Assembly: GCA_002205965.3 (NCBI GenBank)
Contig: NADL03000035.1
Location: 248,001 to 312,000 of the forward strand
Length of the DNA: 64,000 nucleotides
Direction of reading: 5' to 3'
Source: Kappaphycus alvarezii
Taxonomy: Eukaryota; Rhodophyta; Florideophyceae; Gigartinales; Solieriaceae
The translations under genes were made by a program, and so were the position numbers. A model generated the notes under the pieces. That model worked only from the letters and a program-made list of their open reading frames with translations, searched no databases and was not told the origin of the DNA. Shown here one piece after another: positions 12,920 to 24,563 of the stretch. How positions within the stretch are numbered: the stretch's first letter is position 1; each line of letters starts with the position of its first letter.

Positions 12920-13440
12920 ATTCTACGACTCTGTCGTTCTAATATTCTCAAAAAGACAATTAAGTATGATTTCGTATCTTTCCCTTTCAACGTAATCCTC
13001 TGCAAGCAACAGAATTTCTTTTTCTTTGCTCTAAGGCTCCGTGCGTAGACTTCAGTGACTTTCTCCTTGCATCTGCTCTTCAAAAAGGGCTTTTTCTTGT
13101 TCAAATTCCTCCTTTTGCAGGGCTTTTGCTTCATTTAAAAGTTTTAGCGCCTAATATTTGGCATCCATTCCCAAAATGCTTATTTATTGCCGACCATTTC
13201 TCTGTCTTTGCTTGACGGGCTAGATTACTGATTCTGTTTTATCCTTTCTCTTCGTCCCTCCTCCCTTTGCGCATCGCTTTGCATCGCCTTTGTCATGAGC
13301 GGAGTTAACAGCAGGAATAGTTTTAGAAAGCAATACGCATGGAGTATGTGCGATTTTCCCCCACTGTATAGTACGCGAACAATTCCACGTCGCCATTACC
13401 ACTTGCCTCAAATTGGAAAAGGAAATACCGTAAAGTTTCT
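12920..13440. other. No supported gene
   Basis: Short Lys/Arg-rich minus-strand frames are present (for example 12913-13134), but none shows a recognisable domain. Confidence 0.4.
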
Positions 13441-13444
13441 TTAA

Positions 13445-14260
13445 CTACGCGATTTTCCTTTTCATTATGCCTCCCTCCATTTTATGAGGATATAGTTTGG
13501 GGTTCAGTTCTGCTATTTCACTAGCCGAGACACCCTCACTTAAGCAATGAGCAGGGTCCAGAGTAAATGAATCGTCATTAAACAGAGGATCAATTTGCTG
13601 AACCCAGGGATCAATAAAGGTATTGTACAGCTCCTCCAGTGTGCTAGGTTGCATAAGTTGAGTTCTCGCCACTGTCCTGCGAGAGTCAGCACGAATATGA
13701 AGTAGTCGGCAGTATCCTGATGCATCAAATTCTGGTTCCCTTGCACAAACCCAAACATATCTGTTAAAAAATGGGGGATGTGCTTCTATGACCTGACCCT
13801 CTTCAAACACCAGACAGTCACCTCATACCCATTGCACGGTCTCATTTCCATATGTTAGTTTTACAACTTTTACTATTGTCGGCTTAATGCACTACATGAC
13901 GCTGGGAGGCTCACCTCGCTCTGCACATCTTTTAGAATTCACAAGTGCAAGTGCTTCTTCTAAGCAGAAACTCCTCTGCGTAAGTTTAGTGGCGATGATT
14001 TCAATTTTCGTGGGATGCTTCACGTTCCTCGCACGTGTGGTCTTCAGTGCGCTGAGCAAAACCTTTCATAAGGCATTACCCAGCAGTGCCTTCCTGACGG
14101 CTTCTTTGGCTGATTCCAAATCAGATGGAACCAACCTTCGTGGCTCAGCGCAGTCATCATCTGACAAAATCTGTGCTCACCGTCAGCTCGGGACTGCACA
14201 TGGGGATCACTGGGCTCTAAAGACTGTGCGCACGGATCACTGAAACCATAATCCTGGAGC
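13445..14260 (-). pseudogene. Unassigned broken coding region
   Basis: On the minus strand a frame between about 14180 and 13885 reads protein-like sequence (AQILSDDDCAEPRRL, then LESAKEAVRKALLGNAL, one stop, KVLLSALKTTRARNVKHP, KIEIIATKLTQRSFCLEEAL). A second frame, 13810 to 13445, gives a 121-codon product with ARTQLMQPSTLEELYNTFID and LNPKLYPHKMEGGIMKRKIA. Both have balanced composition and predicted helices, and they could be parts of one gene. A CAG precedes the first segment and could be a splice acceptor. I recognise no family. It may be a host gene fragment or the accessory protein of a mobile element. Confidence 0.35.
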
Positions 14261-14359
14261 CTCTTGTGGGTGTCGTTGACATAGTTTGCAACTTCGTTAA
14301 TATTTTTCCCAACAGCACTTTCGGTAATTTGACCCTCTCCGTGCGCGTCCATTAATTTG

Positions 14360-16330
14360 TAGGAATTGTATTGTTCAGTTTGATTTAGCAGTGATCTTCA
14401 GTTTGGATGTGGGAGTCAGCGGTAGACACTGATGACAACGAAATGGTTCGGGGACCGTCGCGGTTAATGGGTATGGAACAATTGCAGTGAAGATTTAAAA
14501 CGAAGGGTCACGAAAATGTGCGGTGTAAAGAGAGTTTGCGGTCAGCCGTAGAGACGAAGGGAAGCGAAAAAGAGTGGATCGAGGTTGGGGTGGTGGACCA
14601 GGCAGCGGTGTTGGTCAGAGATAGAAGTGGAGTGTCACAACGGTATGCGGGTATGTTAAGGATGGTGGGCCGGGATTAGGTGCCGGTGAGGGTTACGGGA
14701 TTGTCTGGAAAGTTTGCAGGTGTAGTGACGGTGACTTCACTTCATCTCGCTCGGCGCTCGCGCACGGCGTGGGCGCCGGACCTTCATCTGGCACTTCCCT
14801 CAGGAGATTACTCGTCACGGCTGCAGAGCTCTCGCTGCAACGTTCTTGTCGATGGCCACATCGAGTGGATTGCCTCTTCGCGCCCCTAGCGCACGTGGGA
14901 CGAACTGGGAAAGGTGTATAAGGGTGGCTCTACTACTCGAACTAGGTTTGCGAAGTTCACCGTACCCTGCCGCGCTCAATCTTCCGTCATTTTGACGTAC
15001 TGCGAACGGTTGTGGTCTTCAGAGCCTTGCGGCTTGTCGTCAAGATCGCTCGTCCGGAGTTCTCGCCGTTGTCGTCACTGTCTCTATCTGTAAGCCTATG
15101 TCCTTACAGTGGGTGTTTTTTAAGCCTCCTGAATCCTCGTTCAGATGGTGGGGTTTTCTTCCGGTCCCTTTCTCGCTTGAGTGGGCAATTGATTCAGCCA
15201 TTGCCCGGAGTCGTCCGTCTAGCAGAACCCGAGGTCCTGTTGTAGTGCGGACCTGTCTTCAAACAATAAAGCGTCCTTCTTCCTAGCGAGGGTGAGGGAT
15301 AAGGGAGAGGTGGCGTCTCCGAGACGGAGGAAGCGAAAGTGTGCGGATTGCAATAGGGGTGATGGTCAGGGGAGAGATGGTGGAAAGGATTGAAGGCGAG
15401 TGGCCGGGTTGTTGGAGGGGCGTATCGCACCTCGGAAAATGTACCGGACAGCTGTCGGTCAATGGGTGTGAATGTCAGTGGATTCCGTTTTATTTCTTCC
15501 TGCTTCAAGTTTCAAGGTATTACCGGGTTGAAAGGTTAAAAACGCACGTGGCTAGTTGGGCAGTGCTGATTGGCTATCCATTGGCGCGCCGTGTTTCAAG
15601 TTTCAGAAGTCTATAGAACGCCCCTCATTCCAGCGGGTACAAGTACAGTACAGTATTTGCAAATGGTTTCATGCTACTATACGGCGGAAAATGCGATGAA
15701 TCAAGTACTGTAGTTTTAATTTGAAAGCTAATTTCCACTGCTATCAAGCTGCCTGATGCCATACTGGGTATTTTCTATTGCTTCATGCAATAGAAAATAC
15801 CACGGTACAAGCAAGCGATGGGAGATAGAGAGAAACTTTATGGCATCAGTATCAGTATGGAGACACCACCGAGCTTGTAGACATTATAGGTGATGTCCCT
15901 CGCACTGTGGGTACGATGTGTGTCTACGATGTGTGCTCGTACACGGCTTGCAGAAAACAGACAACGGTAAATGAAGCTTGAAGTAATCAAAGGGAAAAGG
16001 ATGCCTCCCAAGCGGCCGCTGTCACCATCTCACGCAGCTTGCGGTATTGTCATAGTCTGTAGGGGTCATTTCTGACACTTGGCAGAGTTTCAAAGTTCGA
16101 TCCCACCACCAGTTTTGATGTTTGCCTCATGGATCAATAAGCCTCTTACTGCAAGCCTGAGAAAAAGTCCAGCCGTACCAGCCCTATCTATCACCCTGAG
16201 CTTGAAGCGTCAGCCCCAAACCTTGTCCACCCTCCACGCTTTGTGAATATTCCTACCCGTTCGCCTTTCTTGTCTTTCCTCCTGCAGGGATATAACTTCC
16301 GCTAAATCTGCTCCCCCCCGGCTCCATCCC
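14360..16330. other. GC-richer intergenic region, no gene seen
   Basis: Open frames on both strands are short and arise mainly from GC-rich composition. The region contains TACAGTA words (15643-15655, about 15706) and a strong hairpin (15768-15800). It probably includes the 5' flank of the glycosyltransferase gene. Confidence 0.45.
15754..15848. repeat. Nested inverted repeat / strong hairpin
   Basis: GTATTTTCTATTGC at 15768-15781 is followed by a 5-base loop and its exact reverse complement at 15787-15800 (14-bp arms). Outside it, TGATGCCATA at 15754-15763 is exactly complementary to TATGGCATCA at 15839-15848. The inner hairpin is AT-rich in a GC-richer neighbourhood. It could be a terminator-like or small palindromic element. 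No RNA gene family was recognised. Confidence 0.8.
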
Positions 16331-16337
16331 ATCGGAA

Positions 16338-17345
16338 ATGCGTTATCCTTACTCTGGCCGTCAAGACCCCATTCGCATCAAATTCCAATCATCCAACGTT
16401 TGAACTCTCCATCCCCAAAAATGACCTCGCAGGCCGTCCACATATCCTCCTTATGCCCACAGTTTCCCTAGAGTGTCCTCCATCATGCTCCTCTTCCTCT
16501 TCACTCCCCCGTTCCCCTCTTCCTCACCAGCTACATTCCCCCACATCCCAAACACATTTCGCTAGCTTCCTCTACCGTTAGCGTCCTCCCTTCCCTCTGA
16601 CCTTTGTGACTCTCTCCTTTAACCAATCGAAAGACGACAACATCATTTCTCACAACTGCGTTGTGATGTCTCGCTCCAGGCATCGCCTTTACATTCACAC
16701 CGACAACCTACCAAACCCTTCTGCTCCCTCTGTACCTGTATTCCTTTCAAACCTACCAACTGCACCTGCCCCCAACCCAAGTCACCCTCAACGCCGAAAA
16801 AGTGCCCACTCTGCGAAAAGCTGCATTTTGTCGACAATTTGATCACCACGCTTCCCTTCTTCGTCTATCTCGATACCGACTTGATCATCCTCAATCCCCA
16901 TTTCATGGACCGCTTAGCCACGCGTGCCACAGACTTTGACTTTCTAGCCGCATACGGATTCGACAACCCCTGCAACAGGTCGTACGGCGGCATGTTCAAT
17001 TCCGGTCTATTCTTCATCCGCCGGTGGCGCACTGGCGGCAAGGAATGTTGATCACGTTAATGTCACAAATGGGTGTCACAATGATCAGAATGTCATCTCC
17101 GCGTTTGTCTACCAGTCGATCCAAGACTGGGACACACTAAGTCTACAATGGCATTGCCGCTTTCTTCAACGACGAAACTACACCATCCCGCCCGCAAAAT
17201 GCTACACCCTGCACGGTCGAGGCCCGCCATCAAACAAACCCTCACCAACCTCAACCGAACCCTTTTGCCCATATACCACACCCCCTAAGCACCACTCCCC
17301 GCCAACACAACGCCCACCCACACCACAACCGCACAATGAAACGCG
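16338..17345 (+). CDS. Glycosyltransferase with DXD motif (frame-broken)
   Basis: The core frame around 16839-17051 reads LPFFVYLDTDLIILNPHFMD, with the nucleotide-sugar/metal-binding DxD at 16872-16880, then FLAAYG and FNSGLFFIRR. This order is seen in small nucleotide-diphospho-sugar transferases of the GT8/GT77-like type, which transfer a sugar in the secretory pathway. Upstream in the same frame is a Cys-rich stretch (FCSLCTCIPF, CTCPQP, CPLCEKLHFVDN). Before that, in another frame from about 16606, is LSFNQSKDDNIISHNCVVMS and RLYIHTDNL. Downstream, after a frame change near 17025, come HNDQNVISAFVYQ, LQWHCRFL and CYTLHGRG, which fit the family's C-terminal part. The start is uncertain (ATG at 16338 is one option). 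The breaks are frame changes without stops inside the conserved blocks, so sequence error is as likely as pseudogenisation. The exact sugar is unknown. Confidence 0.65.
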
Positions 17346-17349
17346 TTGA

Positions 17350-18960
17350 CTTTATCTACGAATCAAAAGAGCGGTGACGAAAGTTCCTCAGAATTGGGCG
17401 ACATGTATGCCACCCGGCACATGGGTCCACACGATGCATCGCGGGTTGTACAGTCCGCTTAGGTCCGCCCGTGCGCAATTTCGTCATTGGAACTGGGGTT
17501 GTTGATCTGTGTCGATGTGGTGGTTTATGGAGTGTGGGTTGGGAGTGGACATGCGGAACGCGAACACACGACGCTTGCGGGAGGCAGGCGTGCGGTCGTC
17601 GCGTGCCGTATGGCCAAGAAGGTCGGGAGGGTGGGGATGGGGAAAGGCGATCGACGTTGCAGATCGCCGTTCCTCCGCCCACTTTTCCTAGACTGTTTTG
17701 TGTTTTCAGTGGTATCTGTCGGCGGTTCGTGGCGGTAAGTGGATGAGCGAGAGTCGTAGGTGCGCCCGCCAGATAGTTTCAAGTAAACATGAATCCATTG
17801 TGGGAGTTGCTGTGTTTCGTGTACTGTAATTGCGGAGAGCGTGCTTACAGCAGAGCAGTATGGCGGATGATATTTGTCGCATAAATTGAGTCGGTTGCTT
17901 TGGTTGTGTAAGACACAGTTGATGAGGGATGTTCTGTAAATTGCCAAGAGTGCAGATTGGGCAGATTGCCGTCCTGTGGGGAAAAGGAAACATGTGACTA
18001 AATTTGTACAAACGGGTGGTTGATGCATGTAGGGGTTGTGTTGACAGGTTTTTGACCAATGGTTTTGCAGAGTGGCGTGGGTAGTTGTCGGAAATTGTTA
18101 TACTGGCAACATGTTTGAGAAGGTTTTGGTCTTCAATGAGGCGATAGGGGTTGTGATTGGTGGATGTGCCCTGTATATTGCGTTGAGATGACCACACATG
18201 GGTTAACTTTAGATTCCCCACTAGACGAATCTTGGCGAATCCCCAAACCTGCAATATGATGCTAAAGACCTTATGCAATACAAGCAAAACTAGCAGAGTT
18301 GTAGATACTCTTTGAAGTGCTAAACGGCACCTCATCGCGTGCGTCGTAGTGAAGGGCGAAGGAAATAGTTGGGACAAATCAATTGGTTCAGACTCTCTAC
18401 GGTCGCAAAGTCCACACCTTGTTGCAAGAAGCGGCCTGTACTCCGGTATCATCAGTGCGATTACGTGACGGGTGGCACTCAACTGCTACAAGGCTTGCGC
18501 GGTAAGGTTTTATTGACCTTGAGTGCCCCGGTTTGACTTTTCAGAGTGTGCGGTCTTACGGAGGGTCATTTCCACGCTGTCCTTTCAACAAGAAAAGAGT
18601 CGGTGTGCGACAAAGGTTACCGGTCCGTACATTGCTAAGAAACGACAATAATTTTGCTGTCCGTTACACTCTTTTGGTTGCAACCTGGTGGTTTGGTGGA
18701 TTTCTTGGTGCCCCGCAGTTTTCGTTCAAAGCAAGTATCGCTGTGGGCCGCAAATTTCGCGTTGGTGTTGCAGGACGTTGAGGTGGCAATAGCTCCAGGA
18801 GGTGCCGTAAACAGGGGCCCCTCAAATCTACGCCGCGTTGTGAGAATATTCTTAGTGTCGGGCACTTTTCGGATTTTTTTTAATTGATTTTTACACAGGA
18901 TGACTGACCTTGTGAGGAAGCAGGGATCGCTTGGAGTAACTGGGAGACAGCATCGACCGG
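17350..18960. other. Interval between the glycosyltransferase and VTT genes
   Basis: It holds one long minus-strand open frame (17706-18482, listed separately) and otherwise only composition-driven short frames. The 5' flank of the VTT gene should lie at its right end. Confidence 0.4.
17706..18482 (-). CDS. Hypothetical 258-codon open frame
   Basis: An uninterrupted ATG-to-stop frame of 258 codons, longer than expected by chance at about 50% GC. It has one hydrophobic stretch (STTLLVLLVLHKVFSIILQV, around residues 60-80), which could be a membrane segment. The rest is rich in Thr, His, Pro and Arg, with no recognised domain. No homologue comes to mind, and the composition resembles antisense reading of non-coding DNA. 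It may be spurious. Confidence 0.2.
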   Translation of the reverse strand: MSATRHVIALMIPEYRPLLATRCGLCDRRESEPIDLSQLFPSPFTTTHAMRCRLALQRVSTTLLVLLVLHKVFSIILQVWGFAKIRLVGNLKLTHVWSSQRNIQGTSTNHNPYRLIEDQNLLKHVASITISDNYPRHSAKPLVKNLSTQPLHASTTRLYKFSHMFPFPHRTAICPICTLGNLQNIPHQLCLTQPKQPTQFMRQISSAILLCCKHALRNYSTRNTATPTMDSCLLETIWRAHLRLSLIHLPPRTADRYH

Positions 18961-18967
18961 CCTGCAA

Positions 18968-20091
18968 ATGGCATTTGTTGGGGTCAGAGGCTTTGCAGTT
19001 GATAGAACAGCTGTTGGCTTCAAAGCCGCTTGTGCTCGAAGACAACTGAATTGGAGACCGGGGGGATGCCATGTATGGTCGTCAATCGTGCGGATGAGGA
19101 AAGAGGGGAGGTCGAGGCACAAATACGAAGCGCAGCCCGCAGGAATTACGGAGGAATCACATCGCAGCAATCCTCTGAAGACTTGCCCTCGACGCCCTCC
19201 AACGAATCTCAATTGGACAATACTGCTTGAATCCACTGATGATCCACAACCCGCAACCTCGACGGGATGTGGAACAGAGGACCCCCAGTGGATGGCAGAC
19301 TGATTTTTGGAGGTGTTCTCTTGTTGGCAGGCTTGGCTGTGGGAGGCCTTGCCGCCGCAAATGGTTTTCTTGATACCGACAGATTGGTCAAGTTAAGCGA
19401 GTGGTTTGAAAGCCTGGGCCCAGAAGCCAGTCTGCTGTACGCGGGGGTCTACTTTCTACTTGAGATGGTCGGTGTTCCTGCCTTGCCTCTGACAATGGGC
19501 AGCGGGTATTTGTTTGGTGTTGCCAAAGGTACATTGTGCGTCAGCGTCGCATCCACCGTTGCAGCTGCTACGCGTTTTTAATTGCGCGCTATGGATTGAG
19601 GAATTCAGTGCAAGGCTGGCGCAAGATATCCACGCTTCCGTGCCATGGATCGTGCCATTGGTAGGGAGGGATTCCGCTTTGTGTTTTTGTTGAGACTATC
19701 GCCATTGCTTCCGTTTTCAATATCTAATTACTTGTACGGGCTAACCAGTGTCGACCTGGGAGCCTATGTCTTGGGGAGTTGGCTCGGCATGCTGCCGGGG
19801 ACGATTGCGTACGTCAGTGCAGGAGCTGCAGTCGGAGCGCTGACGGATTTAAGTGCAGGAAAGGGGAGCGTCAACCCCATTTTGCTTGGCATTGGCCTGG
19901 TAGCGACAGTGGCAGTTCTGAGCACAATAGGTAAGATCGCTACGGATGCAATTGAGGCAGATGCTGACGAAGAAGTGCGGGTCAAAGATAAGGATAACCA
20001 GGGGAGAGAGTACCTCAAGTATTTTATCGACGAAATACGGACAATCCAGGGTTTGCGAGTAGAGAGTCGCAACGCAACGATTGCGCATTAA
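18968..20091 (+). CDS. TVP38/TMEM64-family (VTT domain) membrane protein
   Basis: VTT/SNARE-associated-Golgi (DedA-related) proteins are polytopic membrane proteins of the Golgi, ER or plastid envelope, with proposed roles in lipid scrambling and membrane traffic. Here an N-terminal Arg-rich, acidic-poor stretch (from ATG 18968) could be an organelle-targeting sequence. A low-complexity linker follows. From 19267 a first membrane helix (LIFGGVLLLAGLAVGGLAAA) is followed by YFLLEMVGVPALPLTMGSGY, and after a break near 19575-19640 comes the signature block LLRLSPLLPFSISNYLYG and GSWLGMLPGTIAYVSAGAA. A last helix (GIGLVATVAVLSTIGKIA) and an acidic/Lys-rich cytosolic tail end at 20091. Three frame changes (about 19030-19260 and at 19580-19640) carry no stops inside the domain, so indel errors are suspected. 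The family is clear; the compartment is inferred. Confidence 0.85.
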
Positions 20092-20989
20092 GGAAAAAGT
20101 GGGTTACTGACTGTGAGACCGCAGTAAACGCAAAACAGGATGTCTATCGGATGAGGGCGTTGCGCTGCGTTTTGCCAGAGTTGAGCAGATCTACGATCGG
20201 ATTCTTGGCGTGCAACGAATATGATTGGAGCCCAAAATTCCATCTCTAGAGGGCACGCAGAAAGGCGGTCATTCAAGTACAGTCGTCATTGTGCATCGCA
20301 ACTGCGAACGGTTGCAGACGCACATTAGTATCTTTGCTCGGGAATTGCCGAGCAGTTTGTTTGGGAGGGGCAGTACCGAAACATGTCGCGAAGAAATCAC
20401 TTTCTTGTTCGTCTGGCGGATAGGAGGCAGGAAATTGTGCACAGGGGCGTCATCTAGTTTCCCTTAGTCTCGCGTTGGTACGGTTGTGGCCGGAGCCAAT
20501 CCTCTAGCAAGCAGAACAGAGACGAGATGCGACCACCTCTGCGTTGCAGGTGTGCAGTTGGGTGCAGTTCTGGCCTCGTAGTCGATAGGATTCGGTAAAG
20601 ATACTGGCGCAAGCGAATTTCAGCCGTTATCAGTAGGATGCGGCACTATGTGCACCCAAACCCACGATTCTACAACGTTTTGTCTGTTGAACGCGCTTAT
20701 TGATGAAGCAAGGTTCCTTCCCCCCCTTCATGACCGAGATGCGACGACCTTTAGTAGCACTTTGGAGATGGACATAGAACGGCGGCAAAACACCTCGCTG
20801 CTGCATTGCTGGAACCATGCCATCACCTGAATCTGTGCAAGGCGCCTTCAGTTAGCAACACGAGAGAACATTTGAAATATGTCGCAGCTCGTGCCGTCTA
20901 ACCTCCAACAGAGGCGACCGATACGATATGTACACTTCTAAAGTCGTCGGAATTATGACCGCAAGGGGGTCGCGGAGTAGTGGCACCAA

Positions 20990-21340
20990 CTATGTCGTGC
21001 CATTGAAGTGGCTTGGCACAGAAGGGCGCCACTTCCGTGGGACACCAAGATCGCTTCGCCTGGGTGCGTGGCGTTTGAAAGAAGCTTGACAAATTTGGCG
21101 GTTCTCCATGAAATCCAAAGCGCGGTTTCCCTCACGCAATTCATTCAGGAGTGCCATCCCGCTTGCAACAGCAATCGACCAATTTGCCAAATGTAAATTC
21201 CCCGGCAATGGTGATATAGTGGTGACTCGGTAAGGTGCCATCCAATGTGATGCAGGTGAGGTCGCACTCCACGGTTCCAACGTCAACAAAAGTTGCAATG
21301 GCCAAGTTGACCTTCCCTTGTCTTTACTTTGCAAAAGCAA
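20990..21340 (-). CDS. Possible coding fragment, family unknown
   Basis: One minus-strand frame here is open for 116 codons (MALLNELREGNRALDFMENR is its most protein-like piece). An overlapping frame gives VGTVECDLTCITLDGTLP followed by HHYITIAGEFTFGKLVD. These could be parts of one frame-broken gene, in line with other genes in the window. No known domain is recognised and the call is weak. Confidence 0.2.
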   Translation of the reverse strand: MLLQSKDKGRSTWPLQLLLTLEPWSATSPASHWMAPYRVTTISPLPGNLHLANWSIAVASGMALLNELREGNRALDFMENRQICQASFKRHAPRRSDLGVPRKWRPSVPSHFNGTT

Positions 21341-22413
21341 GCGAAAATGCAGGCTTTGAGGTGTTGTAAGTTCTTAAACGTGAGCCGTAATGATGGGATC
21401 AACGATGCCGGATGTAGTGTGCCGAGTAGTGGTATGAAGGGTGTAGCTCTTCTCCGTACAGCGCAGTTTCCTTTCCTTCCTTGCAAGTATTGCAAAACCA
21501 GGAGGCATGACGGGGCGGGTATGGTGTCAGAGGCATACATTGGAACAGATGGAGTCTGCATGTCGCTCGCACCGTGAGCTCGGATACGGCGAACTCAATG
21601 CCCTGTGAGTAGCCATGTGATGATAAAGGCGAGGCAGTGCAAATGTGTTGTGACTGAGGTTGTTGGTCGTGCAAATCAATGATTCGATTTCTGGGGGTTC
21701 CGGTTAACGCTGTGGTTGGTGAGTGCGTATCCAGAGACAAAAGAGAGACTATTGGACTTTGATGAGTAATCCAGCTAAACTCAAACAGCCAGTCTCCTCG
21801 TATTTCTGAAAACCCTTATCGCTCTAGCCCTGCTCCCATAACAGTATCGCAGATATCGTCCTTCTGCTCCATTGGTAGCAAAGCTTTGGGCGGCTATTGC
21901 GGGAATATAGGGGGTGTCGTCGGGTTTACCATGGCAACAGAAACTTGGATCCCTCTGCGCCGAGCGCTGGTGTAAACGTTATCTAATTATGCTTTTTTGA
22001 CGTTGCCGTTCAGAGCCAATGCTGAGTGTCAATCAACGTTTCCAATATCGGCGTCAGTGGCGCCCACGGCGTTCATGAACCCTGCGATCAGCTGTCAGTA
22101 TGAGAAGAGGTGTGAGTGGACGGCGAACAAGTAGAGTGGAGTTTTGCATGTAAATGTGAGCATTTAGTTTGGGAGCGGGGACTGTTGAGGCAGCGGCGCA
22201 TTCTATCGTTGGTGAGAATAAACAAAAGCCGTACCGATGGGGCTGTGCAGCATTACATGGATCAAAGTGGCAATATTTGTCCACACCAGTAAATCTTGCT
22301 TTTGGTGATGGTGCGAATCGAAAAACGGTACTTTTTTTGCTGACTTTTTCCAATTTTCAGTTGAAAAGTTCTCGTTTTGTGTTATTCAGTTCGATAGTTT
22401 TGTTGATCCGGTT

Positions 22414-22451
22414 GTACTGTACTGTACAGCACTGTACAGCACTGTACAGTA
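22414..22451. repeat. TACTGTACAG tandem/palindromic repeat
   Basis: Repeats of TACTGTAC and CACTGTACAG units form overlapping palindromes (TACTGTACAGTA type). Similar words recur at 15643, 23636, 23892, 46335 and 63100. Confidence 0.85.
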
Positions 22452-23635
22452 ACTCTGAAAATACTCCGGCACGGCTAATATCCTCCCTTTTCAGACTCCA
22501 CTTATTGCCCAACGCCATGCACTGCACTCCAAGCTTGCTCTCAACAACTTGTCCATCGGGCGTACCTTCACAATAAGTTACCTTCTCGGGGTCAACCGAA
22601 ACAATTCATGCACAGCCATCAGCCAGCAACCAATCTAATCAACCTCCAAGCCATAATTCCCTGCTCCATTTCCAGCTTGCAGGCAAAAGTAGCCCATGGC
22701 ATTGCTCCATGAAGCTCATTCAATGTGTCGATAAATCCTCACCCCGAATCATATCCCTGCACCCGTTGCATCTGCGCACTTTGACTCTCTTCATGCTTGC
22801 AGTTGCACCGATCAACTGCATGCTCCCTGATTTCACAGTGCCTCACAATGTCTCACAGACCCTCGCGGTGGAAACAGCACAAGATAACAAGCAGTCCACT
22901 GGTCCGCCAAAACAGCAAAGCAAAAAACAACAACCCCACCTTGCCACCACTTCATACAACGTCTACTATCTACCGAATCCCCACGCACACAAACTCGCTG
23001 TCAAACGACCATGCCCGAATACTCACCACGCCCATCCAACCCACACCACCAAACCACTGCAATGCTCGTGGACCGACGCTCGCTCAGCGGCACTCAGCGC
23101 GCATACACAACAGTTGGGTGGATCATGACTCGTAGTAGACTCGGTGTGTAAAATCGTGTGAAAGCTACGTGTCGGTCAACAGTGACGACGCGTGATTCGT
23201 GGAGTGGATTCCCGCCGCTGGACTGCGTGAAAAGTTTGTGTGCATTTGCACGTGACTTGATTGGTGAATGAGGAGGGAGGGAGGGACAATGCAAGTGATG
23301 AGGCGGGCGAAGGATCGGTTGCTGTGGATATATGGAGGTGTGGGTTGTTTCAAGTGGCGACGGACTGTTGGATTGTTGATGGTAGTTGTTTTTACTTGTT
23401 GTGTATTCGGTGCTGGTTGTGACGTGACCGGTTTGTACAAGGCGTGCCTGAGATTGGTCGGCGGATGGCAGTCACTTTTTAGCGGATCGCTGCTTGCCTT
23501 GATAAGGGGGTTAGACACAAGACGTCTACTCTTGCAGATGCGCATTCATGAGGCGCACCGTTTATTACCCCGCCTCGTGGTTTCAGCCTGCTCACTCCGT
23601 TTCGCAGGGCTTCTGTAGACCATGGCACCATGGTC

Positions 23636-23663
23636 GTACAGTACAGTACAGTACAGTACAGTA
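23636..23663. repeat. (GTACA)n microsatellite
   Basis: Five or more consecutive GTACA/CAGTA units. It is the longest perfect run of the motif that recurs through the GC-richer part of the window. Confidence 0.9.
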
Positions 23664-23891
23664 ATTTTGAGCAGGTTACAAACACACTGTCCAAATTTTG
23701 TTGATTTCTCCTCTGGCAAAACATTGGCCAATCCGTTTGCGAGGTTACCTGACGCTTTGCTACAGTACAGTATGTTTCAAGTTGGCGCGTTTGAAATTGC
23801 ACAGGTGCCAAGTTGTGGCTCATGACTCGGAAATTGTACATTGCAGCACTGTACCACACCGTGTAATTGAAACGCTACGTGCTTCGTACAC

Positions 23892-23915
23892 GTACTGTAC
23901 TGTACAGCAGTACAG
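23892..23915. repeat. TACTGTACTGTACAGCAGTACAG palindromic cluster
   Basis: Overlapping TACTGTAC and its complement form a potential hairpin. It belongs to the same motif family as 22414-22451 and 23636-23663. Confidence 0.75.
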
Positions 23916-24550
23916 TTGTGGTCGAGAAAGCACGGAGCGAAAGTGTCCTCGCGGCAGCCGAAAAAAAATGGCATTTCTACGGTACCGCGTGCATCTAACG
24001 ACTCTGGAAGATTGGAGAGTGGCAACTAGAATTTTCTATCAGTGCAGTCGTCCACCAGTGGCGTTATGCGCTGTACACGTGTCCGGGACTTGAGCTAGCA
24101 CCAACCTGAAATTTACAGCACAGTAATGTCCCCACCAATAAACGCATATTTTGTGGCATGTGTTGAAGCAAGCAAGTCAATCACCGCGACTACAGTACTG
24201 TACCGTGGGTGTAACTCTTTTACCCTTACAGTATTGTGCTCTTGGCTTGCGCAGTTTACAGTTTTACAGCCAACGCACCACGGTGACCTTGCCCAAGCTG
24301 TCCACTAGGCGAAATAGGGTTGCAGACCAAAAGCTTGAAAAATTACAATGAAAAAAGCGGGACACACCGGCCTGCCGGCTTCTGTTAGGCATGTTGAACC
24401 TTTTTTCCAAGTGCCGCTCCCCCACACCCCTTGGAAGGACACGTGTCCATCCCGGCGGCGTTTGCTTCGAATTCCATTCGTGTAGACATACAACTCCCGT
24501 TCCCTCTCTTGGTTTTTGGGCTGCTTTCGGTCACAGCACCCCACTCGAAA

Positions 24551-24563
24551 CCCCCCCCCCCCC
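24551..24563 (+). repeat. 13-C homopolymer
   Basis: Thirteen consecutive C in a pyrimidine-rich stretch upstream of the ARM-ankyrin gene. Its true length is uncertain because homopolymers are prone to sequencing error. Confidence 0.9.
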
